Positions 36,732 to 45,499 of a stretch of DNA of 64,000 nt are shown in pieces; the stretch's first letter is position 1, and every line of letters starts with the position of its first letter. Below the pieces are notes generated by a model, which worked only from the letters and a program-made list of their open reading frames with translations, was not told the DNA's origin and searched no databases. The stretch comes from Aeolococcus sp035552595 (lineage in GTDB: Bacteria > Chloroflexota > Dormibacteria > Aeolococcales > Aeolococcaceae): NCBI GenBank assembly GCA_035552595.1, contig DASZKZ010000035.1:16205-80204 (forward strand), written 5' to 3'. The translations under genes were made by a program, and so were the position numbers.

Positions 36732-37394
36732 GTGGCCTCCAAGAGACGCCGCCGCCCGCCGGCCGCCAGGCGCGCCCCCGCCGAGGTGGCCCCGGGGGCC
36801 CCGGTGGCGCCCGCCGCCACCCCCACACCCAGATCGCGGTCGTGGAGCGCCGTCGACGCGGCCGGCGAACAGCGCTGGAGCGGGGTGGGCCTGCTCGTCC
36901 TGCTCGGTCTGGCCTTCGTGGTGCAGATCCCCGTCGGCGCCGTCATCCACGTCACCCAGAACAGCAACCCGCTGATCATCGACATGTTCTTCTTCCAGCC
37001 GCAATACCTGGTGGTCGCCTGTGTGGTGGTGATGCCGGTGGCCCGCAGGCTGGCACGTCAGCCGCGCAACCTCCGTCTGCTCGAGTCACTGTCGCTGGGC
37101 ATCATGTACGCGCTCCTCTCCCTCATCCTGGGAACCGCGTTCGTGCACCCGGCCAGCGCGTCGGTGTCCACGGCACAGTTCATCAAGCAGCTGAAGCTGA
37201 CCGACGGCCTGCTCATCGCCGCCGGCGACGTGCTCGCCCTCTTCGGCACCGCGGCTCTCTATCCCGGTTTCAGCAGAATGCTCAGCGCCCCGGGGCGCCG
37301 GGCCCGGGCACGGATGCTGGCACGCACCGCCGCCGGTCGCCGGCCGGCGCCGCCAGGCCGCAGCCCCCGGAGCGGGGGCAGACCAGGCCGGTGA
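36732..37394 (+). CDS. Polytopic membrane protein, unknown
   Basis: This 220-residue protein begins with a basic, Pro/Ala-rich segment (about residues 1-45). About four hydrophobic helices follow (VGLLVLLGLAFVVQIPVG, YLVVACVVVMPVARR, SLGIMYALLSLILGTAF, LTDGLLIAAGDVLALFGTA). It ends in a basic Gly/Arg/Pro tail. The GTG start is 2 nt after lepA. The hemW ATG overlaps its stop by one base, so lepA, this gene and hemW form an operon. No family is recognised. Confidence 0.7.
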   Translation: MASKRRRRPPAARRAPAEVAPGAPVAPAATPTPRSRSWSAVDAAGEQRWSGVGLLVLLGLAFVVQIPVGAVIHVTQNSNPLIIDMFFFQPQYLVVACVVVMPVARRLARQPRNLRLLESLSLGIMYALLSLILGTAFVHPASASVSTAQFIKQLKLTDGLLIAAGDVLALFGTAALYPGFSRMLSAPGRRARARMLARTAAGRRPAPPGRSPRSGGRPGR

Positions 37395-38608
37395 TGACCA
37401 GGTCCGCTGAGAGCGCCGACCTCCACCGCTCCGCCGCCTCCGCGGCCGCGACCGTGACTGCGCTGTACCTTCATGTCCCCTACTGCGAGCGCAAGTGCGA
37501 GTACTGCGACTTCGTATCCGTGGCCGGCGCTCGCGGCCAGCACGAGTATGTCGGCGCGCTGATCGGCGAGCTCCGGGCGCTCGGTGCCGCGCTGGGCGGC
37601 TGTGCTCTCGACACCGTGTTCTGCGGCGGTGGCACTCCCGGGCTGCTCGATCTTGGCCTCATGGCGTCGCTCATGGAGGAGGTGCGCGCCAGCTTCGTGA
37701 TCGCACCCGGCGCCGAGCTGACCCTGGAGGTCAATCCCTCCAGCTCATCGGAGACCCGGGCCCGAGCGTGGCGAGCTGCCGGCTTCACCAGGGTCAGCGT
37801 CGGGGTGCAGAGCACGCACGCTGACATCCTCGGCTTCCTGGGCCGGGTCCACGACGCCGACCGGGCCATCGCCGCGCTCGCCGAGGTTCGCGCCGCCGGC
37901 TTCTCCAACGTCAGCGCCGACCTCATCTACGCGGTCCCCGGGCTCGACGACGCCCGCTGGCGGGAGTCCCTGGGGCGGGTCGTGGACGCCGCTCCCGACC
38001 ATGTGTCGTGCTACGAGCTCACCGTGGAGACTGGGACCCCCTTGCATCGGGCCGTGGCCGAGGGCCGGGTTCGTGCCGTCGACTTCGAGGCCGCTCTGCG
38101 CCAGCACGGCATGGCCATCGACATCCTGGCCCGCGCCGGCTATACGCAGTACGAGGTCAGCAACTTCTCGCGCCCGGGCCGGCAGTGCCGCCACAACCTG
38201 GTGTACTGGCGCAACGGCTACTACGCGGCCGCCGGGGTCGGCGCCCACGGACACCTCCCGGCGGCGCTCGCCCCCGCCTTCGGGCTGGATCCGCCGGCGG
38301 GCGTGACCGCGTTCCGCTACGAGCACGGTCGCGACATCGCCGGATATCTCGGGGACCGAGCCGCCGCGCCCCTGACGGTGCGCAGCCACGAGTGGGTCGA
38401 CCCGGGGATGCGCAGCGAGGAGGCGATCATGCTGGGTCTGCGCCTGCGCGAAGGCGTGCGCCTGGAGGGCCAGGAGGCGCTGCAGGAGGCCCGCGAGCTG
38501 GCCGCCGCCGGCCTCCTGGAGCTCGACGGCGGGCGTGCCAGGGCGACCGCCCGCGGCGAGGAGGTGCTCAACCAGCTGGCCCTCCGGCTCGCCGTGCCCG
38601 GGGGCTGA
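37394..38608 (+). CDS. hemW: Radical SAM heme chaperone HemW-like protein
   Basis: This 404-residue HemW/HemN-like radical SAM protein contains the signature YLHVPYCERKCEYCDF (three cluster cysteines plus the extra Cys-Asp of HemW). Further family motifs are FCGGGTPGLLD, RVSVGVQS, and SCYELTVETGTPLHR. HemW carries heme rather than acting as coproporphyrinogen oxidase. It lacks the N-terminal extension of true HemN, consistent with HemW. The start is ATG 37394, overlapping the preceding stop; a GTG three bases earlier is also possible. Confidence 0.92.
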   Translation: MTRSAESADLHRSAASAAATVTALYLHVPYCERKCEYCDFVSVAGARGQHEYVGALIGELRALGAALGGCALDTVFCGGGTPGLLDLGLMASLMEEVRASFVIAPGAELTLEVNPSSSSETRARAWRAAGFTRVSVGVQSTHADILGFLGRVHDADRAIAALAEVRAAGFSNVSADLIYAVPGLDDARWRESLGRVVDAAPDHVSCYELTVETGTPLHRAVAEGRVRAVDFEAALRQHGMAIDILARAGYTQYEVSNFSRPGRQCRHNLVYWRNGYYAAAGVGAHGHLPAALAPAFGLDPPAGVTAFRYEHGRDIAGYLGDRAAAPLTVRSHEWVDPGMRSEEAIMLGLRLREGVRLEGQEALQEARELAAAGLLELDGGRARATARGEEVLNQLALRLAVPGG

Positions 38609-38742
38609 CCGTCGCTTCTGCAGGCGCCGGTGTGGTCACTGTGTAACGCCGCCGCCGACCCCGGCGGATGGGGCAGACGGGGCGGTCACGATGTGCTCTC
38701 GGGACTGGAAGTCCGAGGTGGAATTCTTCAGGATTGCGTCCC

Positions 38743-38934
38743 ATGAGCCGGCCGCCCATCCATCAGCCTCCGCCCAGCCCGGTCGTCAGCGAGCTGGTGC
38801 GCGCCGGCCTCACTCTGTCGACCGCGATGGCCATGGAGGGGTGGAAGGCCCGCGAGGTGCTCGAGCTCCTCCACAGCTCGGGACGCGGCGGCCCTCAGCG
38901 CGAGCCCGCGATGCCGGGCCGTGGTAGCATTTAG
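38743..38934 (+). CDS. Possible small protein (63 residues), unknown
   Basis: An ATG at 38743 opens a 63-residue frame (SRPPIHQPPPSPVVSELVRAG..., with a helix around LTLSTAMAMEGWKAREVLELLHSS). The Pro-rich start and amphipathic helix look protein-like, but there is no Shine-Dalgarno sequence. The stop falls inside the CIRCE element. The remaining intergenic sequence from 38609 shows nothing else I can identify. It may be a chance ORF. Confidence 0.35.
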   Translation: MSRPPIHQPPPSPVVSELVRAGLTLSTAMAMEGWKAREVLELLHSSGRGGPQREPAMPGRGSI

Positions 38935-38957
38935 CACTCGATAGTACAGAGTGCTAA
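38925..38957 (+). promoter_or_regulatory. CIRCE operator with adjoining -10-like box, controlling hrcA-grpE-dnaJ
   Basis: TTAGCACTC (38931-38939), nine bases, and GAGTGCTAA (38949-38957) form the perfect consensus CIRCE inverted repeat bound by HrcA. The hexamer TAGCAT (38925-38930) abuts its left arm and would place the transcription start inside the operator. HrcA binding would therefore block the promoter of its own operon. Confidence 0.93.
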
Positions 38958-38992
38958 GCGCCGCGCGAGTTGAGGCGGCGAAGGAGACCGCG

Positions 38993-40033
38993 TTGGAGAC
39001 CCCCGTCCCCACCCCCCTCGACTCGCGAAAGCAGCAGATCCTCAAGGCGGTCGTGGCCGACTACACGCGCACCGGGGTCCCGGTCGGCTCCCACGCGGTG
39101 GCCATCCACCTGGCCTCGTGGTCGTCGGCGACGATTCGCAACGAGCTGGCCAACCTGGTCGAAGTGGGCTACCTCCTCCAGCCCCACACCTCAGCGGGGC
39201 GGGTTCCGTCCGACCTCGGGTACCGCTACTACGTCGACTTCCTCATGGAGGAGGAGCCTGTCCCGGTGGCGGTGCGGCGCCAGATGGACCCCTTCTTCGC
39301 CCTGCTCACCGGCGGCCTCGAGGAGACCCTGGAGGTGGCGGCGAGGGCGCTGGCGCTGGCCACCGACGCGGTCAGCATGGTGACCGGGCCGCGGGCTCTG
39401 GGGGCCACCCTCAAGCACCTCGACATCATCTCGCTGGAGCCGCGCCACGCTCTGCTGCTGGTCGTGCTCGAGGGCAACCTGATCCGCCAGCAGCCCATCG
39501 CCCTGAGCCGCGACGCCGACCAGCTGGAGCTGAGCGGCCTGGCCCACCATCTCAACGCGCTCTGCCATGGAGGCGACGCGCGCCAGGTGGCGGCGCTCTC
39601 GGCCGTCCCGGCCGACGGCTCCCTGTGGATCGAGGCGGTCCCCGCCATCGCCGCCCTCATGGAGTCCATCGATGCCGGCCAGGACACCCTGGTGGTCCAC
39701 GACGGGGTGCGCAACCTCCTCCATCAGCCCGAGTTCGGCGACGTGGAGCGCTTCCAGGAGGTGCTCGACCTGCTCGAGGAGGAACGGGTCCTCGGTGAGA
39801 TGCTCGCCGCCATCGAGACCAGCCACGGCACCCAGATCATGATCGGCCGCGAGACCGGCCTCGAACAGCTCCGGCAGTGCAGCCTGGTCATGACCACGTA
39901 CCGCGTGGGCACGCAGCGATGGGGGACGCTCGGCGTGCTCGGCCCCACGCGCATGCAGTACTCGCAGGTGGCGCCCCGGGTGCGCTACGTGGCCACCCGG
40001 GTGGGTGACTCGCTGAGCAGGACGCTGCGATGA
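38993..40033 (+). CDS. hrcA: Heat-inducible transcription repressor HrcA
   Basis: HrcA represses heat-shock genes by binding CIRCE. The 346 residues include the N-terminal winged helix (DSRKQQILKAVVADYTRTGVPVGS, then SSATIRNELANLVEVGYLLQPHTSAGRVPSDLGYR in two parts) and the C-terminal sensor domain ending GTLGVLGPTRMQYSQVAPRVRYVA. The TTG at 38993 is preferred because AAGGAG (38981-38986) precedes it by 6 nt. The upstream in-frame GTG at 38951 lies inside the CIRCE site. It is first in an operon with grpE and dnaJ. Confidence 0.95.
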   Translation: METPVPTPLDSRKQQILKAVVADYTRTGVPVGSHAVAIHLASWSSATIRNELANLVEVGYLLQPHTSAGRVPSDLGYRYYVDFLMEEEPVPVAVRRQMDPFFALLTGGLEETLEVAARALALATDAVSMVTGPRALGATLKHLDIISLEPRHALLLVVLEGNLIRQQPIALSRDADQLELSGLAHHLNALCHGGDARQVAALSAVPADGSLWIEAVPAIAALMESIDAGQDTLVVHDGVRNLLHQPEFGDVERFQEVLDLLEEERVLGEMLAAIETSHGTQIMIGRETGLEQLRQCSLVMTTYRVGTQRWGTLGVLGPTRMQYSQVAPRVRYVATRVGDSLSRTLR

Positions 40034-40605
40034 CGACCAAGCGCGATCCCAAGTCCGGGCCGCGGAGTCACGCCGAGAAAGCCCCGCAGTCCGTGCCCGC
40101 GGGCGAGGAGACCGACCAGGACGTGGCCGAGGACGCACCCGACGCCGAGGTCGGCGCCAACGGTGCCGCCGAGGACGAGCGCTACCTGCGCCTGGCGGCC
40201 GATTTCGAGAACTTCCGGCGGCGCAAGAACCAGGAGCTGGCGGATCGCTCCCGCTACGCCAGCGAGGACGCCGCCCGCGCCCTCCTCCCGGTGCTCGACA
40301 ACCTCCGTCGTGCGGTGGCGCACGCCGCCGAGGACGGCACCACGGAACTCGTGAGCGGCCTGGAGCTGGTGGTGCGCGAGTTCGAGGCGGCGCTCGGCAA
40401 GCTCGGGGTGGAGCCCGTCGACGCGGTGGGACAACCGTTCGACCCGTCCCTCCACGAGGCCATCGCCGGAGAGGAGAGGGGCGATGTCGATGTGGACACG
40501 GTGATCGACGAGGTGCAGCGCGGCTATCGCCTCCACGACAGGCTGCTGCGCCCGTCGCTGGTGCGCGTCGCCCATCCCTCGGGCGCGACGGAGTCGGACG
40601 CCTAG
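40030..40605 (+). CDS. grpE: Nucleotide exchange factor GrpE
   Basis: GrpE releases ADP from DnaK. The 191 residues have an acidic disordered N-terminus (about 1-55), the long helical part with YLRLAADFENFRRRKNQELADRS, and a C-terminal beta wing with VGQPFDPSLHEAIAGEERGDVD. ATG overlaps the hrcA stop (ATGA). The dnaK gene that normally follows grpE is absent here. Confidence 0.95.
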   Translation: MTTKRDPKSGPRSHAEKAPQSVPAGEETDQDVAEDAPDAEVGANGAAEDERYLRLAADFENFRRRKNQELADRSRYASEDAARALLPVLDNLRRAVAHAAEDGTTELVSGLELVVREFEAALGKLGVEPVDAVGQPFDPSLHEAIAGEERGDVDVDTVIDEVQRGYRLHDRLLRPSLVRVAHPSGATESDA

Positions 40606-41717
40606 TGGCCACCGCCAAGCGCGACTACTACGAGGTGCTCGGAGTCGAGCGCAGCGCCACCGCGGCGCAGCTGAAGACCGCGTACCGCAAGCTGGCCATG
40701 GAGTTCCACCCCGACCGCAACCAGGGGGACAAGCAGGCGGAGGAGCGATTCAAGGAGGTCGGCGAGGCCTACTCGGTGCTCAGCGACGCGCAGAAGCGGC
40801 AGCGCTACGACGCCTACGGCCACGCCGCCAACGGGATGCCCGACCTCGGTGGATTCTCCTTCGACTCCGCGTTCGATCTCTTCGACATGTTCTTCGGCGG
40901 CGGTGGCGGTCGTGGCCGTCGCAGTGGCCCCCAGGCGGGCGCCGACCTGCGCATGAGCGTCGACATCAGCTTCGAAGAGTCGGTGTTCGGGGCCACACGC
41001 ACGGTCGAGGTTCCTCGCAAGGGCATCTGCGCTGATTGCCGCGGCAGCGGTGCCGCCGCGGGCACGCAGGCGGTGCCGTGCGCCGACTGCGGCGGGACCG
41101 GACAGGTGCGCCGCAGCGTGCAGAGCATCTTCGGTCAGATGGTCAACGTCAGCGCCTGCCCGCGCTGCCGTGGCGAGGGGCGCATCATCGAGCAGCCCTG
41201 TCCGACCTGTCGCGGGCAGGGGCGCGTCGACGAGCGGCAGAGGCTCGACATCACCATCCCCCCGGGGGTCGACGAGGACGTCACCCTGCGCTACGGCGGC
41301 CAGGGCGAGGCCGGGCCCCGGGGTGGCGCGCGCGGCGACCTGTATGTCGGCTTCCGAATCGCTCCGCACCCCCACCTCATCCGGCGCGGGCAGGACCTTC
41401 TCTACGAGCTCGCGGTCAGCGTGCCTCAGGCGGTGCTCGGTGACCGCATCACGGTGCCGACGGTCACCGGAGAGCACCAGGTGGACGTTCCCCCCGGAAC
41501 TCAGCACGGCAAGGTGCTGAAGATCGCGGGGATGGGCGTGCCCCACGTCCGCAGCGGGCGCCGCGGCGACCAGCTCTGCGTCGTCCACGTCGCCGTGCCC
41601 ACCCACCTCACCGGTGACGAGCGCGACCTGTATGAGCGGCTGGGCCGGCGCGACGGCCAACCGGCCGAGGTCAGGAAGGGCTTCTTCGACGCCCTCAAGG
41701 ACGCGTTCCGGGGTTGA
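40605..41717 (+). CDS. dnaJ: Chaperone DnaJ (type I)
   Basis: This 370-residue Hsp40 has the J domain (DYYEVLGVERSATAAQLKTAYRKLAMEFHPDRN, with HPD about residues 34-36), a Gly-rich linker (FFGGGGGRGRR), four zinc-binding CxxCxGxG-type repeats at about 145-210 (CADCRGSG, CADCGGTG, CPRCRGEG, CPTCRGQG), and the C-terminal substrate domain. The GTG start shares a base with the grpE stop. The length is usual. It is the last gene of the CIRCE-controlled operon. Confidence 0.97.
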   Translation: MATAKRDYYEVLGVERSATAAQLKTAYRKLAMEFHPDRNQGDKQAEERFKEVGEAYSVLSDAQKRQRYDAYGHAANGMPDLGGFSFDSAFDLFDMFFGGGGGRGRRSGPQAGADLRMSVDISFEESVFGATRTVEVPRKGICADCRGSGAAAGTQAVPCADCGGTGQVRRSVQSIFGQMVNVSACPRCRGEGRIIEQPCPTCRGQGRVDERQRLDITIPPGVDEDVTLRYGGQGEAGPRGGARGDLYVGFRIAPHPHLIRRGQDLLYELAVSVPQAVLGDRITVPTVTGEHQVDVPPGTQHGKVLKIAGMGVPHVRSGRRGDQLCVVHVAVPTHLTGDERDLYERLGRRDGQPAEVRKGFFDALKDAFRG

Positions 41718-41754
41718 GCCCGGAGCGCCGCACCCTGGCGGCGTCGCCCCAGAG

Positions 41755-42099
41755 CTAGCCGGGGGGCCAGGTCATGGGGCGGCCGCCGAGCAGGTGGAGG
41801 TGGAGGTGGGCCACGGTCTGGCCGCCGCCGCGGCCGATGTTGGTGACAATCCGGAAGCCGTCGGCGTCGATGCCCTCGCTCCGGGCCAGCTGCAGGGCGA
41901 CCTGGAGCAGCCGGGCCCAGAGGGCGTCGTCGGCGGGAGACAGGTCGGCGGCCGAGGCGATGTGCCGTCGCGGGATCACCAGGATGTGGGTGGGGGCCTG
42001 GGGGTTGATGTCGCGGAACGCCACCACCGTCTCGTCATCGTGCACGTGCGTGGCGGGGATCTCGCCGGCCGCGATGGCGCAGAAGAGGCAGTCGGTCAT
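41755..42099 (-). CDS. HIT-family protein (HINT type)
   Basis: This 114-residue histidine-triad nucleotide hydrolase has the start CLFCAIAAGEIPA and the catalytic motif HLHLHLLGG (three histidines), as in bacterial HINT proteins acting on AMP-linked substrates. The ATG overlaps the preceding mtaB-like stop by four bases. The long in-frame region upstream belongs to the antisense of that gene and is excluded. It is the last gene of the yjbQ-rsmE-mtaB-hit operon, convergent with dnaJ. Confidence 0.94.
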   Translation of the reverse strand: MTDCLFCAIAAGEIPATHVHDDETVVAFRDINPQAPTHILVIPRRHIASAADLSPADDALWARLLQVALQLARSEGIDADGFRIVTNIGRGGGQTVAHLHLHLLGGRPMTWPPG

Positions 42100-43397
42100 G
42101 GCGAGACGAGGGTAGCGCGCAGCGCGTCGCCCTCCACGGCATCGAGAGACACGGTGGCGACGCCGCCGGGGCGCGTGGCCGAGGTCGCCGCGGCGACCAC
42201 GGAGAGATATGAGCTGGTGAGACCGTGGGCCACCCCGCCCTCGACGCGGTCCCAGATCACCTGCTCGCGGCGACCCAGCGCGCGCAGGCGCCGGCGTCGC
42301 CCGCTGCCCGTGGCCGCGCGCCGCACCTCGCCGCTGCGGCGGCGCGCGGTGGGATCGTCGACGCCGGCCGGCAGGGTGGCGGCCGGTGTGTCCGCGCGCG
42401 GCGAGTAACGGAACACGTGGGCGGTGAGCATGGCCGTCTCCTCGATCACCGCCAGGGTGGCGGCGTGGTCCGCCTCCGTCTCCCCCGGGAATCCCACCAT
42501 GACGTCGCTGGTGAACTCCGTGTCGGCGTCGAGGTCGCGCAGGGCGGCGCACACGCGCAGGTACTGGGCCCGGCGGTAGCCGCGGTGCATGGCCCGCAGG
42601 ATGACGTCGCTGCCGCTCTGCAGCGGCATGTGCCAGTGCGAGCAGAGCTGTGGATGACTGTTGAGCTCGATCAGCTCATCGGTGATGTCGTTGGTGTTGA
42701 CGCTGCTGAGCCGGACGCGCGCAGCGCCTCCCACCACGTCGAGGACGGCGTGGAGCAGACCGGCCAGGCTGGTCCCCTGGCCGCGCCCGTACGAGCCCAG
42801 GTCGACACCGGTGAGCACCACCTCGGCATGGCCGGCGTCGAGCGCGGCCAGCACGCGATCGAGGATGCCGGCCGTCGCCACCGACCGCGACGCCCCCCGC
42901 GCCCGCCATACCGAGCAGTACGTGCAGCGGTGGCCGCAGCCGTCCTGCACCTTGATGAAGGCGCGGCTCCGCCGCGGCGCCACCTGTGGGACCCGAGCCT
43001 CGACTCCACGCTCGGCGGCGACGCGAAGCACGTGATCGGCGATGCCGTCCTTGGCACTGTTGCTGAAGACGGCGTCGACCCCCTCGACAGGGAGGTGTCC
43101 GCCGTCGGGGCCGGGGCGCAGGTAGACCCCCGGATTGCCGTCGACGCTGCAGCCGGTGAGGATGAGGTGGGCACCGGGGTCGGCGCGGCGCAGTCGGCGC
43201 AGCCGCTGCCGGGTGGTGGCGTCGGCGGCGGCTGTCACCGTGCAGGAGTTGAGCACCCGAACGTCGGCCGGCTGGTCGTCGGGCACCACCTCACAGCCGG
43301 CGGCGGCGAGCCGTCCGGCCAGGGCGGCCATCTCGGCGTAGTTCACCTTGCAGCCCAGCGCGGTGACCGCGACACGGACCGGCCGGGCTCCGTTCAT
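42096..43397 (-). CDS. mtaB: MtaB-like tRNA methylthiotransferase
   Basis: This 433-residue MiaB-family radical SAM enzyme would add methylthio to t6A37 of tRNA. The three N-terminal cluster cysteines are visible (TALGCKVNYAEM, LNSCTVTAAAD, LTGCSVDG). The radical SAM motif CGHRCTYC (about residues 155-162) follows, and a TRAM-like C-terminus is present (RVEGGVAHGLTSSYLSVV). Subgroup MtaB (YqeV) rather than MiaB/RimO is inferred from the first Cys motif and from neighbours rsmE and dnaJ. The ATG overlaps the rsmE stop. Confidence 0.87.
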   Translation of the reverse strand: MNGARPVRVAVTALGCKVNYAEMAALAGRLAAAGCEVVPDDQPADVRVLNSCTVTAAADATTRQRLRRLRRADPGAHLILTGCSVDGNPGVYLRPGPDGGHLPVEGVDAVFSNSAKDGIADHVLRVAAERGVEARVPQVAPRRSRAFIKVQDGCGHRCTYCSVWRARGASRSVATAGILDRVLAALDAGHAEVVLTGVDLGSYGRGQGTSLAGLLHAVLDVVGGAARVRLSSVNTNDITDELIELNSHPQLCSHWHMPLQSGSDVILRAMHRGYRRAQYLRVCAALRDLDADTEFTSDVMVGFPGETEADHAATLAVIEETAMLTAHVFRYSPRADTPAATLPAGVDDPTARRRSGEVRRAATGSGRRRRLRALGRREQVIWDRVEGGVAHGLTSSYLSVVAAATSATRPGGVATVSLDAVEGDALRATLVSP

Positions 43398-44152
43398 GGC
43401 CGAGGCGCCGCCGCCAGCGGCTCGGACAGGTCACCGGATCGGGCCAGGAGCAGCGCGCAGGCCACGGCTCCTGCGTAGCGCGTCCGGAGGATTCGCGCGC
43501 CGAGATGGACGGTGTCAGCCCCGGCTCGGCGCAGCGTGTCGAGGTCACGCTCGCCGAAGCCACCCTCGGGCCCGATGCACAGCCCCAATGGGCGGCGGAG
43601 GTCGACGTCGGCATCGACGATCGAACGCTCCCCGTCGAAGGTGCACGCCAGGAGCTGCGCGTCCGGTGCCAGAGCGGCGAGCGCGTCGGCAAGGGCGACA
43701 GGTGCGTGCACGCGGGGAATCGTGCCGCGACCAGCCAGCTGGGCAGACTCGGTGGCCACGGCCTGCCAGCGGTGCACCCGGTGGGGGAGCCGGTCGCCGG
43801 ACGGGCGGCTGACCACGCGCTCGGTGATCACGGGGCGAACCTCGGCGGCGCCGGCCTCGACCAGGACGTCGACGCAGTCCTCCATGCGTTCCCGCGGCAG
43901 CGCCTGGAGGACGGTTACGCGCAGCCGGGGCTCGCCGGTGGCGCTGCGGCTCCAGGCGATGTCCCCGGCGACACGATCCGCCCCCACGATGCGCAGCACC
44001 ACACCGTGCTCATGGCCGTGGGGATCCACCACCACGATGGAATCGCCGGCGCGCATGCGCAGCGAGCGTGCCAGGTGCTTGGCCAGCGAGCCCTCGAGCA
44101 CCACTCCTGCGGGCGATGCGGCCTCGGCGTCGATGAAGAACCGGTCGGGCAT
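43394..44152 (-). CDS. rsmE: 16S rRNA m3U1498 methyltransferase
   Basis: RsmE methylates U1498 of 16S rRNA. The 252 residues show the N-terminal PUA-like region (EGSLAKHLARSLRMRAGDSIVVVDP) and the SPOUT trefoil-knot motifs GPEGGF and LGARILRTRYAG. The usual ETA after RILRT is RYA here, a small variation. The start is ATG. It is part of the minus-strand operon. Confidence 0.95.
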   Translation of the reverse strand: MPDRFFIDAEAASPAGVVLEGSLAKHLARSLRMRAGDSIVVVDPHGHEHGVVLRIVGADRVAGDIAWSRSATGEPRLRVTVLQALPRERMEDCVDVLVEAGAAEVRPVITERVVSRPSGDRLPHRVHRWQAVATESAQLAGRGTIPRVHAPVALADALAALAPDAQLLACTFDGERSIVDADVDLRRPLGLCIGPEGGFGERDLDTLRRAGADTVHLGARILRTRYAGAVACALLLARSGDLSEPLAAAPRP

Positions 44153-44173
44153 CGGGGTATTCTCCGCGACGGC

Positions 44174-44575
44174 TCAGCCCGCCAGGAGATCAAGCCGCAC
44201 GCGACGCTGGGGATTGTCGGCGTTGAGGTCGACGAGCACGATCCGCTGCCAGGTGCCCAGCACCAGGCGGCCGGCGGAGACCGGAAGCACCATGGCGGGG
44301 CTGAGCAGCGCCGGCAGGAGGTGGTCGGCGCCGTGACCGGGGCTGCCGTGCTGGTGGGAGTAGCGGGCGTCGCGGGGGAGCAGCCGCTTCAGCTCTGCCA
44401 CCAGGTCGCCCTCGGAGCCACTGCCCGTCTCCATGAGGGCGAGGCCGGCCGTGGCATGCAGGGCGAGCAGGCTGAGCAGCCCATCGCCGCCCGTCTCGAC
44501 GAATGCGGCGACGTCGTCGGTGATATCGACCACCTGCGCGCGGCTGGTGTCGACGGAGAGCTCTGTGGATCGCAG
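44174..44575 (-). CDS. YjbQ/UPF0047 family protein, CTG start
   Basis: This 133-residue YjbQ-family protein has the characteristic LHATAGLALMETGSGSEGDL and HQHGSPGHGADHLLPALL segments, and LGTWQRIVLVDLNADNPQRRVRL at the C-terminus. Members have been linked to a secondary thiamine-phosphate synthase activity. No ATG, GTG or TTG fits the N-terminus. The CTG at 44573-44575 is preceded by CGGAGG with 7-nt spacing and begins exactly at the family N-terminus (LRSTELSVDTSRAQVVDIT). The gene lies 21 nt before rsmE. Confidence 0.85.
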   Translation of the reverse strand: MRSTELSVDTSRAQVVDITDDVAAFVETGGDGLLSLLALHATAGLALMETGSGSEGDLVAELKRLLPRDARYSHQHGSPGHGADHLLPALLSPAMVLPVSAGRLVLGTWQRIVLVDLNADNPQRRVRLDLLAG

Positions 44576-44648
44576 CGGTGGTCCTCCGCGCCGGCCGGGA
44601 CGGTCGGCGACCAGCAGATTGTGCCGGTGAGCGCTGCCGACCGGCGCG

Positions 44649-44654
44649 TAGCAT
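44649..44654 (+). promoter_or_regulatory. Putative -10 box TAGCAT, leaderless promoter of the hydrolase gene
   Basis: TAGCAT is followed by exactly 8 nt and the ATG at 44663, the same hexamer and spacing as at lepA. Confidence 0.45.
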
Positions 44655-44662
44655 CCGCGCGC

Positions 44663-45475
44663 ATGACCGATACCGTCGTGGCCGCCCCGGACGGAACCGA
44701 GCTGGCCGTGACCGTCGCCGGCGATGGTCCGTGGCTCCTGCTCATCCCCGGCCTGGGCGCGACCCGCGTGGTGTTCGAACCGCTGATGGCGCTGCTCACG
44801 CCGCACTTCCGGGTGGCGGTCTACGACCAGCGGGGGATCGGCGCGTCGCAGCTCACGCCCGGCCCCTACACCACAGAGCAGCTCGGCGACGACGCCGCCG
44901 CCGTGCTCGACGGGCTCGCCATCGCGCAGGCGGGCGTTCTCGGGGCGTCGTTCGGCGGCCTGGTCGCGCAGCAGCTGGCCGTCCGCCATCCAGAGCGCGT
45001 TGCTGCCCTGCTGCTCGCCGCCACCGGTCCCGGCTCCGCCGCTGGGGCGCGTGCCCCAGACCCTGCCGCCAGCGCTGCGCTGCTCGGCAAGGGTGCCCGG
45101 ACCCCCGAGGAGGCCTACCGCCTGGCGTGCACGGTGCTCTACTCGCTGCGCTTCCAAGCGGAGCATCCCGAGTTCATCGAGGCGCAGGTGCGCGACCGCG
45201 CCCGCCACCCGGTCGCGGCGCGAGCTTTCCAGGCCCAGCTGGCCGCGTCCCGCGCCCATGACGTGTGGGAGAAGCTGCCGTCGATCGCCGCCCCAACCCT
45301 GGTTCTCCACGGCAGCGAGGACCTGGTCATGCCGCTCGCCAACGCCGAGCTGCTCTGGGAGCGGATCCCGGGAGCGCGCCACGACGTCTTCGAGGGCGCC
45401 GGCCACCTCTTCTTCCACGAACAGCCGCGGCGCACCGCGGACGCCGTGCGCAGGTTTGCCGCCGTCAGCCGCTGA
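44663..45475 (+). CDS. Alpha/beta hydrolase
   Basis: This 270-residue alpha/beta hydrolase has the oxyanion region LLIPGLGATRVVF, the nucleophile elbow GASFGG (Ser about 93), an acid in HGSEDLVMP and the His in GAGHLFFHEQP. It resembles 3-oxoadipate enol-lactonases, but this fold is too versatile to name a substrate. The ATG is supported by TAGCAT 8 nt upstream. It is divergent from yjbQ. Confidence 0.88.
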   Translation: MTDTVVAAPDGTELAVTVAGDGPWLLLIPGLGATRVVFEPLMALLTPHFRVAVYDQRGIGASQLTPGPYTTEQLGDDAAAVLDGLAIAQAGVLGASFGGLVAQQLAVRHPERVAALLLAATGPGSAAGARAPDPAASAALLGKGARTPEEAYRLACTVLYSLRFQAEHPEFIEAQVRDRARHPVAARAFQAQLAASRAHDVWEKLPSIAAPTLVLHGSEDLVMPLANAELLWERIPGARHDVFEGAGHLFFHEQPRRTADAVRRFAAVSR

Positions 45476-45499
45476 TCGGCAGGAGGACGTCGGCGGTGC

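Noticed and set aside
38951..38992. GTG 38951 as hrcA start
   Set aside because: It lies inside the right arm of CIRCE. The TTG at 38993 has a proper AAGGAG site and gives the family length.
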